64,000 bases of DNA from Jeotgalibaca porci (GTDB lineage: Bacteria; Bacillota; Bacilli; Lactobacillales; Aerococcaceae). The stretch is taken from assembly GCF_011299095.1 (NCBI RefSeq), contig NZ_CP049889.1:761501-825500 (forward strand). The letters run 5' to 3'. Position 1 is the first letter of the stretch. The number at the start of each line of letters is the position of its first letter. The position numbers were made by a program, and so were the translations under genes. The notes under the pieces were generated by a model. It did not search any database. It saw nothing but the letters and a program-made list of their open reading frames with translations, and was not told the origin of the DNA. Below, piece after piece: positions 52,763 through 63,986 of the stretch.

Positions 52763-53336
52763 AATCTATTACCCCTTTTCTTAATTGGATGGCGAATTGC
52801 ACTCAAATCAAGTTCATAGTCTGTGGTCTCTAAATAGGTATGCAACACTTCGACTGTTGCCGGTTCATCGTCATAGGGACCACGATGCAAAATTTGCGCT
52901 GTCAGCCTTTCTGTCAGAACCAACATTTCTGCCTTCGAAACAGCACGTTTCTTTTTCTGAGCAACCGTTTCTTTTGCCCATTCGAACACTTCCTGCGTTA
53001 CAAAATCCGACAAACGAATGAGTGAAACCCACGCGAGACGGTCTTTTGCTGTGTAATTCATGTCCGCAGATCCGTCCGCCAACCACCACAATCCCTCAAG
53101 TGGCAGTACAACATATTCGAAATATCCCGGGATTGCGCCGCCATTTTTGTGACTCATGCGAATGGTGTATGCAATAGCATATGACAGCGTAATTGCTTCC
53201 GCATACTCGCCATTTTCCGCATTTGGATCTCCTTTTCCATGCACAGCGATGTACGGAATTTCAGGTACAGAAACGATGGTCGGGATTTTTTTGCTTGATA
53301 CAAATCCTTATATTCCTTTTTGAAGTCAAATACCAT
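52759..53336 (-). pseudogene. GyrI-like small-molecule-binding protein, frameshifted near the start
   Basis: The N-terminus reads MVFDFKKEYKDLYQAKK, then the frame breaks at an A7 run (T7 at 53286-53292 on the + strand). With one more A the frame continues IPTIVSVPEIPYIAVHGKGDP into the rest of the domain (YAIAYTIRMSHKNG, GLWWLADG, YEL near the end). So one base is missing, or the run is slipped at transcription or translation. The rest is intact. Confidence 0.85.
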
Positions 53337-53356
53337 CCTTTAAACTCCTTTTCGGA

Positions 53357-53878
53357 TTAAATAGTTACTTTCCCTCTAAACCCACGAGCACTGTAATACG
53401 AATCCACCCCATTGTGATAGGTAAAAACCGTGTCGTAGCGACGGTCGCAGAAAATCGCGCCACCTTTGCTGCGGATGTTTGCAGGTGTTTTCACCCAACT
53501 GGAAGTTTTCAAATCAAATTCTTCATACGTTTGTAAATCCCGGTACTCTGCTTCGGTCAGCATCTCAATGCCGATCTCCGTAGCCAGCGTCATTGCATCT
53601 GTTTCAGGTTTATTTTTTTTGCGTTTTTCCCACGCTTCTCGGTCGTAGCAAACACTGCGGCGACCAGACGGCGTTTCTTTTGAACAGTCGACAAAAGTAA
53701 ATGTAGTGCCCACAATGTCCGGTTCACCACCCGTTGCTTCCATTGCGATTAAGACTTTGATTGCGTTAGGATTCGCATCCAAACGTTCTAGAACGTCCTC
53801 CCAGTTCAATCCTTCGTGGCGATGTTTATTTTCTTCAAAGCGAACACGTAGCGTTTCGCGAATCGTTTCTTTCTCCAT
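53357..53878 (-). CDS. DUF4256 family protein
   Basis: 173 aa. Family blocks LLIAMEATGGEPDIVG (as VLIAMEATGGEPDIVG), FVDCSKETPSGRRSVCYDRE and SWVKTPANIRSKGGAIFCDRR, quoted in parts. Function unknown. Same strand as the GyrI-like and DUF1801 genes, 20 bp upstream; likely one operon. Confidence 0.87.
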   Translation of the reverse strand: MEKETIRETLRVRFEENKHRHEGLNWEDVLERLDANPNAIKVLIAMEATGGEPDIVGTTFTFVDCSKETPSGRRSVCYDREAWEKRKKNKPETDAMTLATEIGIEMLTEAEYRDLQTYEEFDLKTSSWVKTPANIRSKGGAIFCDRRYDTVFTYHNGVDSYYSARGFRGKVTI

Positions 53879-54092
53879 CGTACATTCCTCATTTCTTAAT
53901 CCATTTGCGTACTATCTGCTCTTATTTTACATCATATTACAGGTTTCGGCAGGTATATAGTTCTAATGAAAATATGTTTTCACACAATTTTCTTCTATTT
54001 GTAGAATCTGTTAGCGATGATGACGACTAATCCAAACAACATTCTAGTCACACCCGGCTTCAATTTGATATGATAGCGTTGAGGTGAAGACC

Positions 54093-54839
54093 GTGAAAAT
54101 GACTGTTCGCAAACGCGTACTAGGAACGCTTCCGATAATGGAAGTCGTTGCGCATGAAAATAGAAATAAAAAATTACCGCTCATCGTTTATTATCATGGC
54201 TGGCAATCTTCAAAGGAAATGAATCTAACCCAAGCACGCTACTTGGCGCGTGAAGGTTTCCGGGTGTTATTGCCCGATGCAATGAGTCATGGCGACCGCA
54301 AGCAGCCCGTTTCTAAAATTCCTTCTCTGACTTTTTGGCAGAGTATTCAATCCAACTTATTCGAGTTCGGATTTATACTGGATCATTTCAGGAAAATCGG
54401 TGTGGTTGGTGACGTCATTGGTGTCGGCGGAACGTCCATGGGCGGGATGACGACGTGTGCCCTTTTAACGCATCATCCGGAAATTAAAGCAGCGGCGTGT
54501 GTGATGGGTTCGCCCAAACCTGTTGCTTATAAAGAACGCATCAAGTATTTCGCAAAGGAATACGATCGTTATTTGCCGGAGGACTACGACGAATTAGTAA
54601 ATTGGATTCCGTCTTATGATTTGTCGCTTCGCCCAGAAACATTGGCGGGTCGGCCGTTGTTCATTTGGCATGGGACTGAGGATACGGTTGTGCCGTATGA
54701 TCACGTGGCTGAGTTTATGGAAGAGCAGAAAGATACGCCAAACATTACTTTTGTGGATGAGGATGAAGTGCATTTGGTGCGTACCCATACAATGGAAAAA
54801 GTAACCGATTTTTTCGTAAAAGAATTGTTGGAGAAATAA
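54093..54839 (+). CDS. Alpha/beta hydrolase (YtmA-like esterase)
   Basis: Serine hydrolase: oxyanion-side YYHGWQSSK, nucleophile elbow GGTSMGGM, Asp in WHGTEDTVVPYD and catalytic His in EVHLVRTH. GTG 54093 is eight bases after GAGG; a GTG at 54084 lies inside the SD. About 248 aa. Substrate unknown. Confidence 0.87.
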   Translation: MKMTVRKRVLGTLPIMEVVAHENRNKKLPLIVYYHGWQSSKEMNLTQARYLAREGFRVLLPDAMSHGDRKQPVSKIPSLTFWQSIQSNLFEFGFILDHFRKIGVVGDVIGVGGTSMGGMTTCALLTHHPEIKAAACVMGSPKPVAYKERIKYFAKEYDRYLPEDYDELVNWIPSYDLSLRPETLAGRPLFIWHGTEDTVVPYDHVAEFMEEQKDTPNITFVDEDEVHLVRTHTMEKVTDFFVKELLEK

Positions 54840-54844
54840 ATTAA

Positions 54845-54893
54845 AAAATCGCGATGATGCAATCAGAAGGTTGATTGTGCCATCGCGATTTTT
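54845..54893 (+). terminator. Terminator after the hydrolase gene
   Basis: AAATCGCGATG/CATCGCGATTT outer stem and CAATC/GATTG inner stem, then T7. Confidence 0.9.
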
Positions 54894-54963
54894 TTGTATG
54901 AAAAGCGCTCATTCGAATTGGATATACCGTTTAAGCAAGTCTTTTCTCGTTGAGTAATAACTT

Positions 54964-57151
<2,188 letters not shown>

Positions 57152-57155
<4 letters not shown>

Positions 57156-58045
57156 TCGTAACGCCCCTCCAATACCCATTCTAAAATTGCGATGCGTGCA
57201 TAGACACCGTTACTCATTTGTTGAACAATCCGACTTTTCTCACATTCGACCAGTTCGCTATCCAATTCGACGTCGCGATTGACGGGTGCGGGATGCATAA
57301 TAATAGCGTGCTCTTTCATCGTTTCGTAGCGTGCGCGGTTGAGTCCGTATTTTTCATGATAAGAAACTTTAGAAAAACGTTCGAGTTCTTCCGTTTCGTG
57401 GCGCTCGAGCTGTACCCGCAGCATCATCACGACGTCTGCTTCTTTTATCGCTTCATCCATTGTCATGTACGTTCCGTAACGTTCGAACGACGGGTTAAAG
57501 TAAGCCGGCGGGCCGGAAAAAATTACATGCGCACCCAGTTGATTGAGGAGCGTCATATTGCTCATCGCCACGCGTGAATGGACGATATCGCCGATAATCG
57601 CGACTTTAACACCTTGGAAAGTACCAAACTCTTCGTAAATGGTCAGCATATCCAAGAGGGATTGTGAGGGATGTTGCCCATTTCCACTGCCTGCATTTAC
57701 GATTTGAATTTTTAAGTTAATCAGTTGATCCATGTAATTGCTGTCGGGGTGGCGGATAATCGCAACATCAACCCCTACTGCTTGCATTGTCAAAACTGAA
57801 TCATACAGACTCTCGCCTTTACTGACAGAAGAACTGCCCACATCGAAATTAAAAGGTGTCATGCCAATTTTGTGTTCGGCCATTTCAAAGCTATGTTTCG
57901 TTCGGGTGCTGTTTTCAAAAAACATATTTACAACAGTAGCATCGCTCTTGAAGGAGTCGGTCCCTGCTTTGAATGCACGTGCTCTCTCAAGTAAATGCAT
58001 AATTTCCTGATTATTGAACTGTTCTACTGATAAAAAATTTCTCAT
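57152..58045 (-). CDS. pyrB: Aspartate carbamoyltransferase catalytic subunit
   Basis: Carbamoyl-phosphate binding motif FFENSTRTKHSF; aspartate-side motif MMLRVQLERHE; MHPAPVNRDVE near the end. 297 aa, no regulatory PyrI partner, as usual in Gram-positives. ATG 58045 follows GGAGG. Confidence 0.95.
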
Positions 58046-58079
58046 CGCTGTCCTCCAAAATTCGGCTTTGAAATTAAAA

Positions 58080-58145
58080 AATACGCCCGATCCAGAGACC
58101 AGGCGCACCTAAAGAAGGTGATTTCGCTTCTGGTCTCTCTGTCCC
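58080..58145 (-). promoter_or_regulatory. PyrR-controlled attenuator before pyrB
   Basis: The minus strand has the PyrR-binding loop GGACAGAGAGACCAG, followed by a terminator (AGAGACCAG/CTGGTCTCT, then T6). UMP-bound PyrR would favour termination here. Confidence 0.8.
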
Positions 58146-58172
58146 AATTTAAGTGATTTTCACAAATATATT

Positions 58173-58679
58173 TTATTCAATTAAAACGGCATCTTCTCCG
58201 TCCCGTTCTTGTACATGTACCCTGACACGTTCCTTGCGAGAAGTCGGAATGTTTTTCCCGATATAGTCTGGACGAATCGGTAGTTCCCGGTGACCCCGAT
58301 CGACCAAGACAGCCAGTGAAATCTCAGCCGGCCTACCACGGTCAATGCACGCATCCAGTGCGGCACGAATCGAACGACCGGTATATAAAACATCATCCAC
58401 TAAGATTACTTTTTTATTCGTTAAGTCCTTTTCAGGAGCGGGTTCAGGTTTATCCCCTTCCCAATCATCACGGTAAGGCTTGATATCCAGACCTTTGACT
58501 GCAACAGGTCCTTCTATTTGTGCAATTCGCTCAGCAATCCGCTTGGCTAAATAAACCCCGCGCGTCTCAATTCCCAGCAGTAAGATATTTTCAACGCCCT
58601 TGTTTCTTTCGACAATTTCGTAAGATAGACGCGTCAAAGCGCGCAGCATTTCCTTATCATTCATGATTACCTTAGCCAT
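58173..58679 (-). CDS. pyrR: PyrR bifunctional regulator / uracil phosphoribosyltransferase
   Basis: RNA-binding attenuator protein of the pyr operon with weak UPRTase activity. PRPP-binding motif [19 protein letters not shown]; 168 aa. First gene of pyrR-pyrB-pyrC-pyrD. Confidence 0.94.
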   Translation of the reverse strand: MAKVIMNDKEMLRALTRLSYEIVERNKGVENILLLGIETRGVYLAKRIAERIAQIEGPVAVKGLDIKPYRDDWEGDKPEPAPEKDLTNKKVILVDDVLYTGRSIRAALDACIDRGRPAEISLAVLVDRGHRELPIRPDYIGKNIPTSRKERVRVHVQERDGEDAVLIE

Positions 58680-58709
58680 GTTTTTCCTCCCGTGCCATTT
58701 GATAAAAAT

Positions 58710-58812
58710 AAAAAGGCCTCTTCTTTTTGATTGCGCGCAAAAAGAAGAGGCCTCATAAAAAGTATGATTCCATAAATAGGTGCCTTCTTCGTCTCTCTGG
58801 ACGCCAGTTAAA
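58710..58812 (-). promoter_or_regulatory. PyrR-controlled attenuator before pyrR
   Basis: The minus strand carries TCCAGAGAGACG (PyrR-binding loop) and, downstream, a long terminator AGGCCTCTTCTTTTT and its complement with a T-rich run. The same loop sequence recurs before pyrB. Confidence 0.82.
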
Positions 58813-58827
58813 GGTTCAATTACTCAA

Positions 58828-58855
58828 AGTATACCGAAGAAAAAATTTAATGCAA
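58828..58855 (-). promoter_or_regulatory. pyr operon promoter
   Basis: TTGCAT (58855-58850), 16-bp spacer, TATACT (58833-58828), just upstream of the attenuator. Confidence 0.65.
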
Positions 58856-58858
58856 GTC

Positions 58859-59368
58859 TCATTTTTTTAAAAACGCAGTCAACGTCGCCAACTCGGAATC
58901 AGTCAAATACCGTGTGGGAATAATATGAGCAGAAACGGAACTATTATAAAGAATCAGCAAATCTTTTTTTTGTTTGATTTCTTTAATAGCTGTTTTGTCA
59001 ATTATTTCCGTGGTATCCTGACCGGAAATCGTGATTTTATCGCCCGCAATTTCCAGGGTTTTATCCCCAAATACAGACGTATTATCACCTTCGCGCGCCA
59101 TTTTCACCACATTCTTTCGAATACTCTTTTTGTATAAACGGGGATAGATTACAAACCAACCAACGGCGTACAAAACAGCAACGACTACCCAATAAAGGGC
59201 AGGCTGTTTCAGTACTTGTGTTCCCACTAAAAAAATAACCACTGCCATGAGAAGCGGCAAATACAAACGCAACATCTGGAACTGCTTCCGAAGGCTTGCG
59301 GACTCCTCAATATGATACAGATTAAACTGAATATAATCTTCTTCCGTAATCGTATAGCGTATTTCCAT
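58859..59368 (-). CDS. YcxB-like membrane protein
   Basis: 169 aa. N-terminal YTITEEDYIQFNLYH block, two membrane helices (about 36-76), then a C-terminal beta-rich domain (TTEIIDKTAIKEIKQ, HIIPTRYL). YcxB-family proteins are of unknown function. 23 bp after the glycosylase gene. Confidence 0.8.
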   Translation of the reverse strand: MEIRYTITEEDYIQFNLYHIEESASLRKQFQMLRLYLPLLMAVVIFLVGTQVLKQPALYWVVVAVLYAVGWFVIYPRLYKKSIRKNVVKMAREGDNTSVFGDKTLEIAGDKITISGQDTTEIIDKTAIKEIKQKKDLLILYNSSVSAHIIPTRYLTDSELATLTAFLKK

Positions 59369-59391
59369 AACTTTCCTCCTGATACGTTTCT

Positions 59392-59976
59392 TTAATTAAT
59401 AATTTCTGCGACCCGTTTCTGTAATTCAGGTACTACTTTTTCGACAAACCACGGATTGGCTTTCAACCATCGGCCATTAAGCGGGGATGGGTGTACAATC
59501 GGGAAATAGGCTGGTAAATATTCTTCGTAGTGTGCAACTGTTTCTGTCAAAGTGCGGTACTTCGTATCTTTTAAATAGTATTTCTGAGCGTAATTACCAA
59601 TTAAAATAACGAGTTCAATCTGTGGTAATGCAGCTAGAATTAAAGGCAACCATTTTGGTCCGAACTCTTTGCGTGGCGGTAAATCCCCCGACTTCCCTTT
59701 TCCTGGATAATAAAAATCCATTGGTAACACTGCAAATAAGTCCGATTCATAAAATAACGCATCGGAAACGCCCATCCACTCGCGAAGACGGACTCCACTT
59801 TGATCATTCCAAAATTTCTTGGTCGTTTGTGCTTTGATTCCCGGTGCTTGGCCAATAATAGCAATTTTAGCATTTTTTGGTGCTGAAAAGAGCGGCTCAA
59901 TCCCGCGCTCTGTAAAAGATAAATTTTCCGGATCTTTCATGATTGCTTCTTTAAAGTCCTCATAAATCGTAGCCAT
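59392..59976 (-). CDS. Uracil-DNA glycosylase family protein
   Basis: 194 aa. The UDG-fold motif 1 reads IIGQAPGIKAQ, and motif 2 region HPSPLNGRWLK; the order and spacing resemble family 4/5-like or uracil-DNA-glycosylase-superfamily proteins of Firmicutes. No 4Fe-4S Cys cluster is seen. Base specificity unknown. Start MATIYED has GGAG upstream. Confidence 0.8.
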   Translation of the reverse strand: MATIYEDFKEAIMKDPENLSFTERGIEPLFSAPKNAKIAIIGQAPGIKAQTTKKFWNDQSGVRLREWMGVSDALFYESDLFAVLPMDFYYPGKGKSGDLPPRKEFGPKWLPLILAALPQIELVILIGNYAQKYYLKDTKYRTLTETVAHYEEYLPAYFPIVHPSPLNGRWLKANPWFVEKVVPELQKRVAEIIN

Positions 59977-60105
59977 CCTTATCACTCCTCATTTACTATT
60001 TTATCGTAAAGACAGAGGGATGTAGAATAATATGGATTTAAAAAACACCCCCGCTCACTTGTGCTTGGCGCATAAATGAACGAAGATGCTCTGTTTTACT
60101 TGTTA

Positions 60106-61350
60106 TTAATGGTTTTGGGATGCGCCAGACACACTATCTGTCGCTTCGATTGTCTCAACTGGATTGGTTTGAGAAGCACTGGAAACACTATCTGTTGTGC
60201 TGTCATTTGCAGTCGCACTAGAAACGCTGTCTGTTTTACTTCCCACAAGTTCTTGACCAGTTTGTTGGAGGTACCAATCAATCGTTGGTTTCAAGTCATG
60301 AATGTATTCGTTGATACCAATATAGTTGCCTTCATAATCGCGAATGGCTTGGTAGTTATGTACCACATATTTGTCCGGGCCATGTGTCGGTACATTTACG
60401 CTGATACACTCTGATGCACCGGAACGTAATTGTTGGATAACCCACTGAACACTGCCATGTTTGCTTTCTGGGTGACACTTCGCCAACGGGTTACCCGCTT
60501 GCCCAGGTGTACGAGAAGCCAACATTTCTTCGGCTGGTTTCATATGGTTATAGTATAAAAATTGGTTGTTGCTGTCCGCAAATGTCAATTCCATTGGCAT
60601 GGAGTTCAAAAAGTGGTTTAACTGATCGACTGTCAAAACACCGCGGTCCAACTTCACATAGTCATTTCCTTCTGCAGCATTTACTTTCTCTGCTGCCTGC
60701 TCTACCCAATCTTCCGCATACATATCAACGCCTTCAATTGTTGTATCAATTTTACCAGTAGCGAATAAGTCTTCCGGTGCTGCAACTGGTTTTGCCGGTC
60801 TTTCCAATTCATTGATAATAGTGACATAACGACCAAACTTATCAAGCATCTCGCCTAGGAATTTAACTGTTCCGGGGTCCTTGATATTGTTATTCTCGTC
60901 AAAAGCTTCTTTTGCTTCGCCTAAGAGGAATTCATTACCTGGGAAAACATATGCTCCCACACCAGGTGCTTCCAAAATTTGACGCAAGTGTAATTGTGAT
61001 CTGGAGGTTCCTTGATCATACCAAGAGGCTCCCACAATCATAACAGGCTTTTTATCCAAGGGATGGATTTTAAAGGACAACCATTCAATGATGCTGTTCA
61101 GTGCGGGTGTAATCGTGCGGTTATGTTCCGGTGTCGCAATAATAACGCCATCTGCCGCCATGATTTTTTTATTGAACTTTTGGATTTCCGGACTATTTGT
61201 TTGATCGTCGCTTTGGTTAAAAAGCGGTATATCCGTAATTTCCAAGACTTCCATTTCAAAACTCTTTTTATATGTTTTTGCAATAAATTCTAGTAAAAGG
61301 CGGTTATAAGAGAAAGCCGCATTTGAACCTACTATACCAATTAATTTCAT
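60106..61350 (-). CDS. NADPH-dependent FMN reductase fused to a PAS-like domain with a TDSVS-repeat tail
   Basis: Residues 1-180 form the flavodoxin-like FMN reductase (GIVGSNAAFSYN, ADGVIIATPEHNRT, VMIVGASWYDQGTSRSQ). Residues about 250-350 resemble the PAS domain of DUF438-type proteins (LNSMPMELTFADSNNQFLYYN, CHPESKHG, AIRDYEGNYIGINEYIHD, in parts). The last 45 residues are low-complexity with TDSVSSA, TDSVSSA and TDSVSGA. It follows a shorter FMN reductase and apbE; the set probably handles flavin electron transfer. Confidence 0.8.
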   Translation of the reverse strand: MKLIGIVGSNAAFSYNRLLLEFIAKTYKKSFEMEVLEITDIPLFNQSDDQTNSPEIQKFNKKIMAADGVIIATPEHNRTITPALNSIIEWLSFKIHPLDKKPVMIVGASWYDQGTSRSQLHLRQILEAPGVGAYVFPGNEFLLGEAKEAFDENNNIKDPGTVKFLGEMLDKFGRYVTIINELERPAKPVAAPEDLFATGKIDTTIEGVDMYAEDWVEQAAEKVNAAEGNDYVKLDRGVLTVDQLNHFLNSMPMELTFADSNNQFLYYNHMKPAEEMLASRTPGQAGNPLAKCHPESKHGSVQWVIQQLRSGASECISVNVPTHGPDKYVVHNYQAIRDYEGNYIGINEYIHDLKPTIDWYLQQTGQELVGSKTDSVSSATANDSTTDSVSSASQTNPVETIEATDSVSGASQNH

Positions 61351-61368
61351 CGTTTTATTTCTCCTTCT

Positions 61369-61977
61369 CTATTTCTTGTCCCAAGAAAAGTTTTCAGCTT
61401 CTTTGATGTTAGCAGCGTGAGCGGTCATTAGTTGACTAGTGATAGAAATAAAGAATAAGAAGTCATCGAAAATACGATCCAACTGTTCTACTTTCTCTGC
61501 ATCAACCAATTGATTATTTTCATCAAATGCTTGTAAGGAATAGCCCAACAAGAATTCGGAACTCGGCATAATACGTGCTTTTAGTTCAGGTGAGTCCAGG
61601 ATTTGACGCAAGTGTTGTTGTGCACGGGATGATCCCAACTTTCCGTAAGAGGCACCCGTAATCATTACAGCTTTGTCAACGAATGGATAGATTCCGTATG
61701 ATAACCATGCAAGTGCATTAGAAAGAGCCGCAGTAATTGTATGGTCGTATTCAGGGGTACTGATAATAACTCCGTCAGCTGCTTCGATTTTAGCCGCAAC
61801 TTCTTTAACGATTGCCGGTAATTCTTTTGTATCCGGCTTATCAAATAGAGGGAAATCTTTAATTTCAACCAATTCAATTTCAGCCAAGTGATCGAAGTGT
61901 TGGCTCATATATTGTAATAATTGACGGTTTGTAGATTTGTCTGAGTTTGTACCTACTAATCCGATTAATTTTTTCAT
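61369..61977 (-). CDS. NADPH-dependent FMN reductase
   Basis: 202 aa flavodoxin-fold reductase, paralogous to the N-terminal domain of the next gene (GLVGTNSDKSTNRQLLQYM, DGVIISTPEYDHTITAAL, MITGASYGKLGSSRAQQHLRQILD, in parts). 18 bp separate the two. It probably reduces FMN or an azo/quinone acceptor. Confidence 0.88.
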   Translation of the reverse strand: MKKLIGLVGTNSDKSTNRQLLQYMSQHFDHLAEIELVEIKDFPLFDKPDTKELPAIVKEVAAKIEAADGVIISTPEYDHTITAALSNALAWLSYGIYPFVDKAVMITGASYGKLGSSRAQQHLRQILDSPELKARIMPSSEFLLGYSLQAFDENNQLVDAEKVEQLDRIFDDFLFFISITSQLMTAHAANIKEAENFSWDKK

Positions 61978-62008
61978 TTTTAATATATTCCTTCCTGACG
62001 CATGCGTC

Positions 62009-62947
62009 TTAAACTAACTTTTCTTTCAGACCGCTCGTGATCAAAACGTGGCCTGTCTGTGTAATAATCAACCCTTCAATACCAGGCAATTGTTCGATTT
62101 GCTCCAATATATAGGGAATCGGTTTGCCGAACAATCGCGTTGTCCAAATCTCACCATCAACGGATTGAGTAGAAACAATGGTCAAACTGGCCATGTCTGT
62201 CTCGACCGGATAGCCCGTTTCTGGATTCAAAATATGGTGATACGATTGGCTTTCTTTTTTGAGATGACGTTCATAAACACCGGACGTCACCACAGACTGG
62301 TTCGAAACTTTGAGAACAACTTGCGAGTCGCCCCGTTTTTTGGTTGGATTCTGAATACCGATACGCCAATTCCCATCTTCTCGGCGCGGTGCTGGGCCAA
62401 TCACAACCAGATTCCCACCTAAATTGATTAAGCCAGAAGTGACCGCTTCTGCTCGCAAATAATCAATAACCCGGTCAGCAATATACCCTTTAGCCAAAGC
62501 CCCTAAGTCAATCTTCATTCCAGGCTTGATTAAGTAAATGCTCTGGGTTTTCGGATCCAAAATAATATTCTCCGGATTCGTGATTTCCAGCAGTTGCTGA
62601 ATTTCTACGTCATCAGGGACACGTGCATCTGAAAAGCCAATGCGCCAAGTCTGAACCAACGGGCCAATGGCAATATTTAAAAGACTGCCGGCCTCACAAC
62701 TGTGCTTTTTACCAATTTGTACTAATTCGAACAAGTCTGGATGTACAGCGACAGGCTGAATACCCGCTGCTTGGTTGACTTGTCCCAATTCGGATCCGGA
62801 ATCGTTTGCACTAAAACGTTGCTCGTACATTTTTAACATCTTCTCGACGTTACTAATGATTGCTTTGGCGTTCTCATGCACAACCGAGACTTCGATAACG
62901 GTTCCCATCAAGTGGATTATTTTGCTCTCTTGCAACATTTGCACCAT
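62009..62947 (-). CDS. apbE: FAD:protein FMN transferase
   Basis: Attaches FMN to Thr/Ser of flavoproteins. Mg-binding and FAD motifs: FSANDSGSELGQVN, KIDLGALAKGYIADR, GLINLGGNLVVIG, and SVVTSGVYER. No signal peptide or lipobox, so it acts in the cytoplasm, unlike the exported FmnB. Start uncertain: ATG at 62947 or 62938, neither with a strong SD. No substrate with a flavinylation motif (D-x-x-(S/T)GAT) is seen in the window. Confidence 0.9.
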   Translation of the reverse strand: MVQMLQESKIIHLMGTVIEVSVVHENAKAIISNVEKMLKMYEQRFSANDSGSELGQVNQAAGIQPVAVHPDLFELVQIGKKHSCEAGSLLNIAIGPLVQTWRIGFSDARVPDDVEIQQLLEITNPENIILDPKTQSIYLIKPGMKIDLGALAKGYIADRVIDYLRAEAVTSGLINLGGNLVVIGPAPRREDGNWRIGIQNPTKKRGDSQVVLKVSNQSVVTSGVYERHLKKESQSYHHILNPETGYPVETDMASLTIVSTQSVDGEIWTTRLFGKPIPYILEQIEQLPGIEGLIITQTGHVLITSGLKEKLV

Positions 62948-63017
62948 CACTGCCCATCACTATATGTAAATGATACGTTCTTTCCCGTATCACTGTATTT
63001 ATTTTTTGGTGGTTTTA

Positions 63018-63035
63018 TTGTGTTTTTATTCACAT
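63018..63035 (-). promoter_or_regulatory. Rex-like dyad upstream of apbE
   Basis: Minus strand ATGTGAATAAAAACACAA, close to the Rex box TTGTGAA-N4-TTCACAA with three mismatches. A second inverted repeat TTCACAATTT/AAATTGTGAA lies at 63103-63124. Suggests NADH-linked control of the flavin genes; weak. Confidence 0.3.
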
Positions 63036-63127
63036 ATAAATGTAAATAAAAAACAACTTTTCCCACAGCACAAATAATACCATGAAAAAGTTGTCGTTAC
63101 AATTCACAATTTGAAAATTGTGAAATT

Positions 63128-63634
63128 TCATTCAATTGGAAATTCTAGAATCATATCGTACCATTCACTTCCGCCATGCGTGGATTGGGAGACTCCTATG
63201 TTATTAAATCCAAAGCCTGTGTAATAAGGAAGTAATTGCTCTTTACAAGTTAAAATAACGCCCTTACGACCTTTATCCTTGGCATCAGCAATGAGATGGT
63301 GCAACAACTTCGCAGCAATTCCTTGTTTCTGAAAAGACGGAATAACCGCTAATCCGAAAATCGCTTGATAAAGGCCTTCTGGGTTATGTAAGGCTGTATT
63401 GGCAAACATGTCGTCACTAATCACACGTTCATTCGTGACATTACCATTTACAAAGCCAATGATTTCACCCATATGTTCCGCTACAAAGAAACTTTCCGAA
63501 AACGCGGCAATCCGTTCATTAAGAGCAGCTTTTGGTGCCGCCTCTGCTTGGGGAAAACAAGTTGCTTCTACTAACGTCACCACGTCTAAATCTGACGCAG
63601 AGACATTGCGAATTAAAATTTGAGCTTCTGTCAT
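63128..63634 (-). CDS. GNAT-family acetyltransferase
   Basis: 168 aa. Acetyl-CoA-binding motif A: AVIPSFQKQGIAAKLLHHLI; then GRKGVILTCKEQLLPYYTGFGF (in parts), close to YhbS-type proteins. Start MTEAQILIRN is preferred; an ATG four codons earlier touches the GGGG SD. Substrate unknown. Confidence 0.85.
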   Translation of the reverse strand: MTEAQILIRNVSASDLDVVTLVEATCFPQAEAAPKAALNERIAAFSESFFVAEHMGEIIGFVNGNVTNERVISDDMFANTALHNPEGLYQAIFGLAVIPSFQKQGIAAKLLHHLIADAKDKGRKGVILTCKEQLLPYYTGFGFNNIGVSQSTHGGSEWYDMILEFPIE

Positions 63635-63663
63635 CGGTATCAACATCCCCTTTTCTTTTATAA

Positions 63664-63864
63664 CTAAAGTACTTCTTTTACTCTGCCAACAATGCCATCT
63701 TCCAGCATAACCTTGATGCCATGGGGATGATTCGGGGATTTCGTCAATAATTTTGCAACGATTCCCTCTGTTAATTTCCCGGTGCGCTGATCTTGCTTTT
63801 GTACAACACTTACTTTTGCACCGATTTTGATATTACTTCTTAATTTTCCGTCCACTCTGTTCAA
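63664..63864 (-). CDS. ywbE: YwbE family protein
   Basis: 66 aa, full length for the family (DUF2196): IKIGAKVSVVQKQDQRTGKLTEG with SPNHPHGIKVMLEDG, in parts. Function unknown; widely conserved small basic protein. Upstream of the acetyltransferase with 30 bp between. Confidence 0.9.
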   Translation of the reverse strand: MNRVDGKLRSNIKIGAKVSVVQKQDQRTGKLTEGIVAKLLTKSPNHPHGIKVMLEDGIVGRVKEVL

Positions 63865-63986
63865 CCCCTTCTTTTCTTATTATAGCCTGTTCCTAGTCGC
63901 GTGCCAAACGGTGGGATTGTGAAAAAATTAGAATAAGGTACAATGGGAGAGACCCAATTGGGAAAAAGTTACTGGAGGTAGTGTGA

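Noticed and set aside
63103-63124. TTCACAATTT/AAATTGTGAA as a Rex box
   Set aside because: The half-sites are in the reverse order to the Rex consensus; only the 63018 site is kept as a weak candidate.
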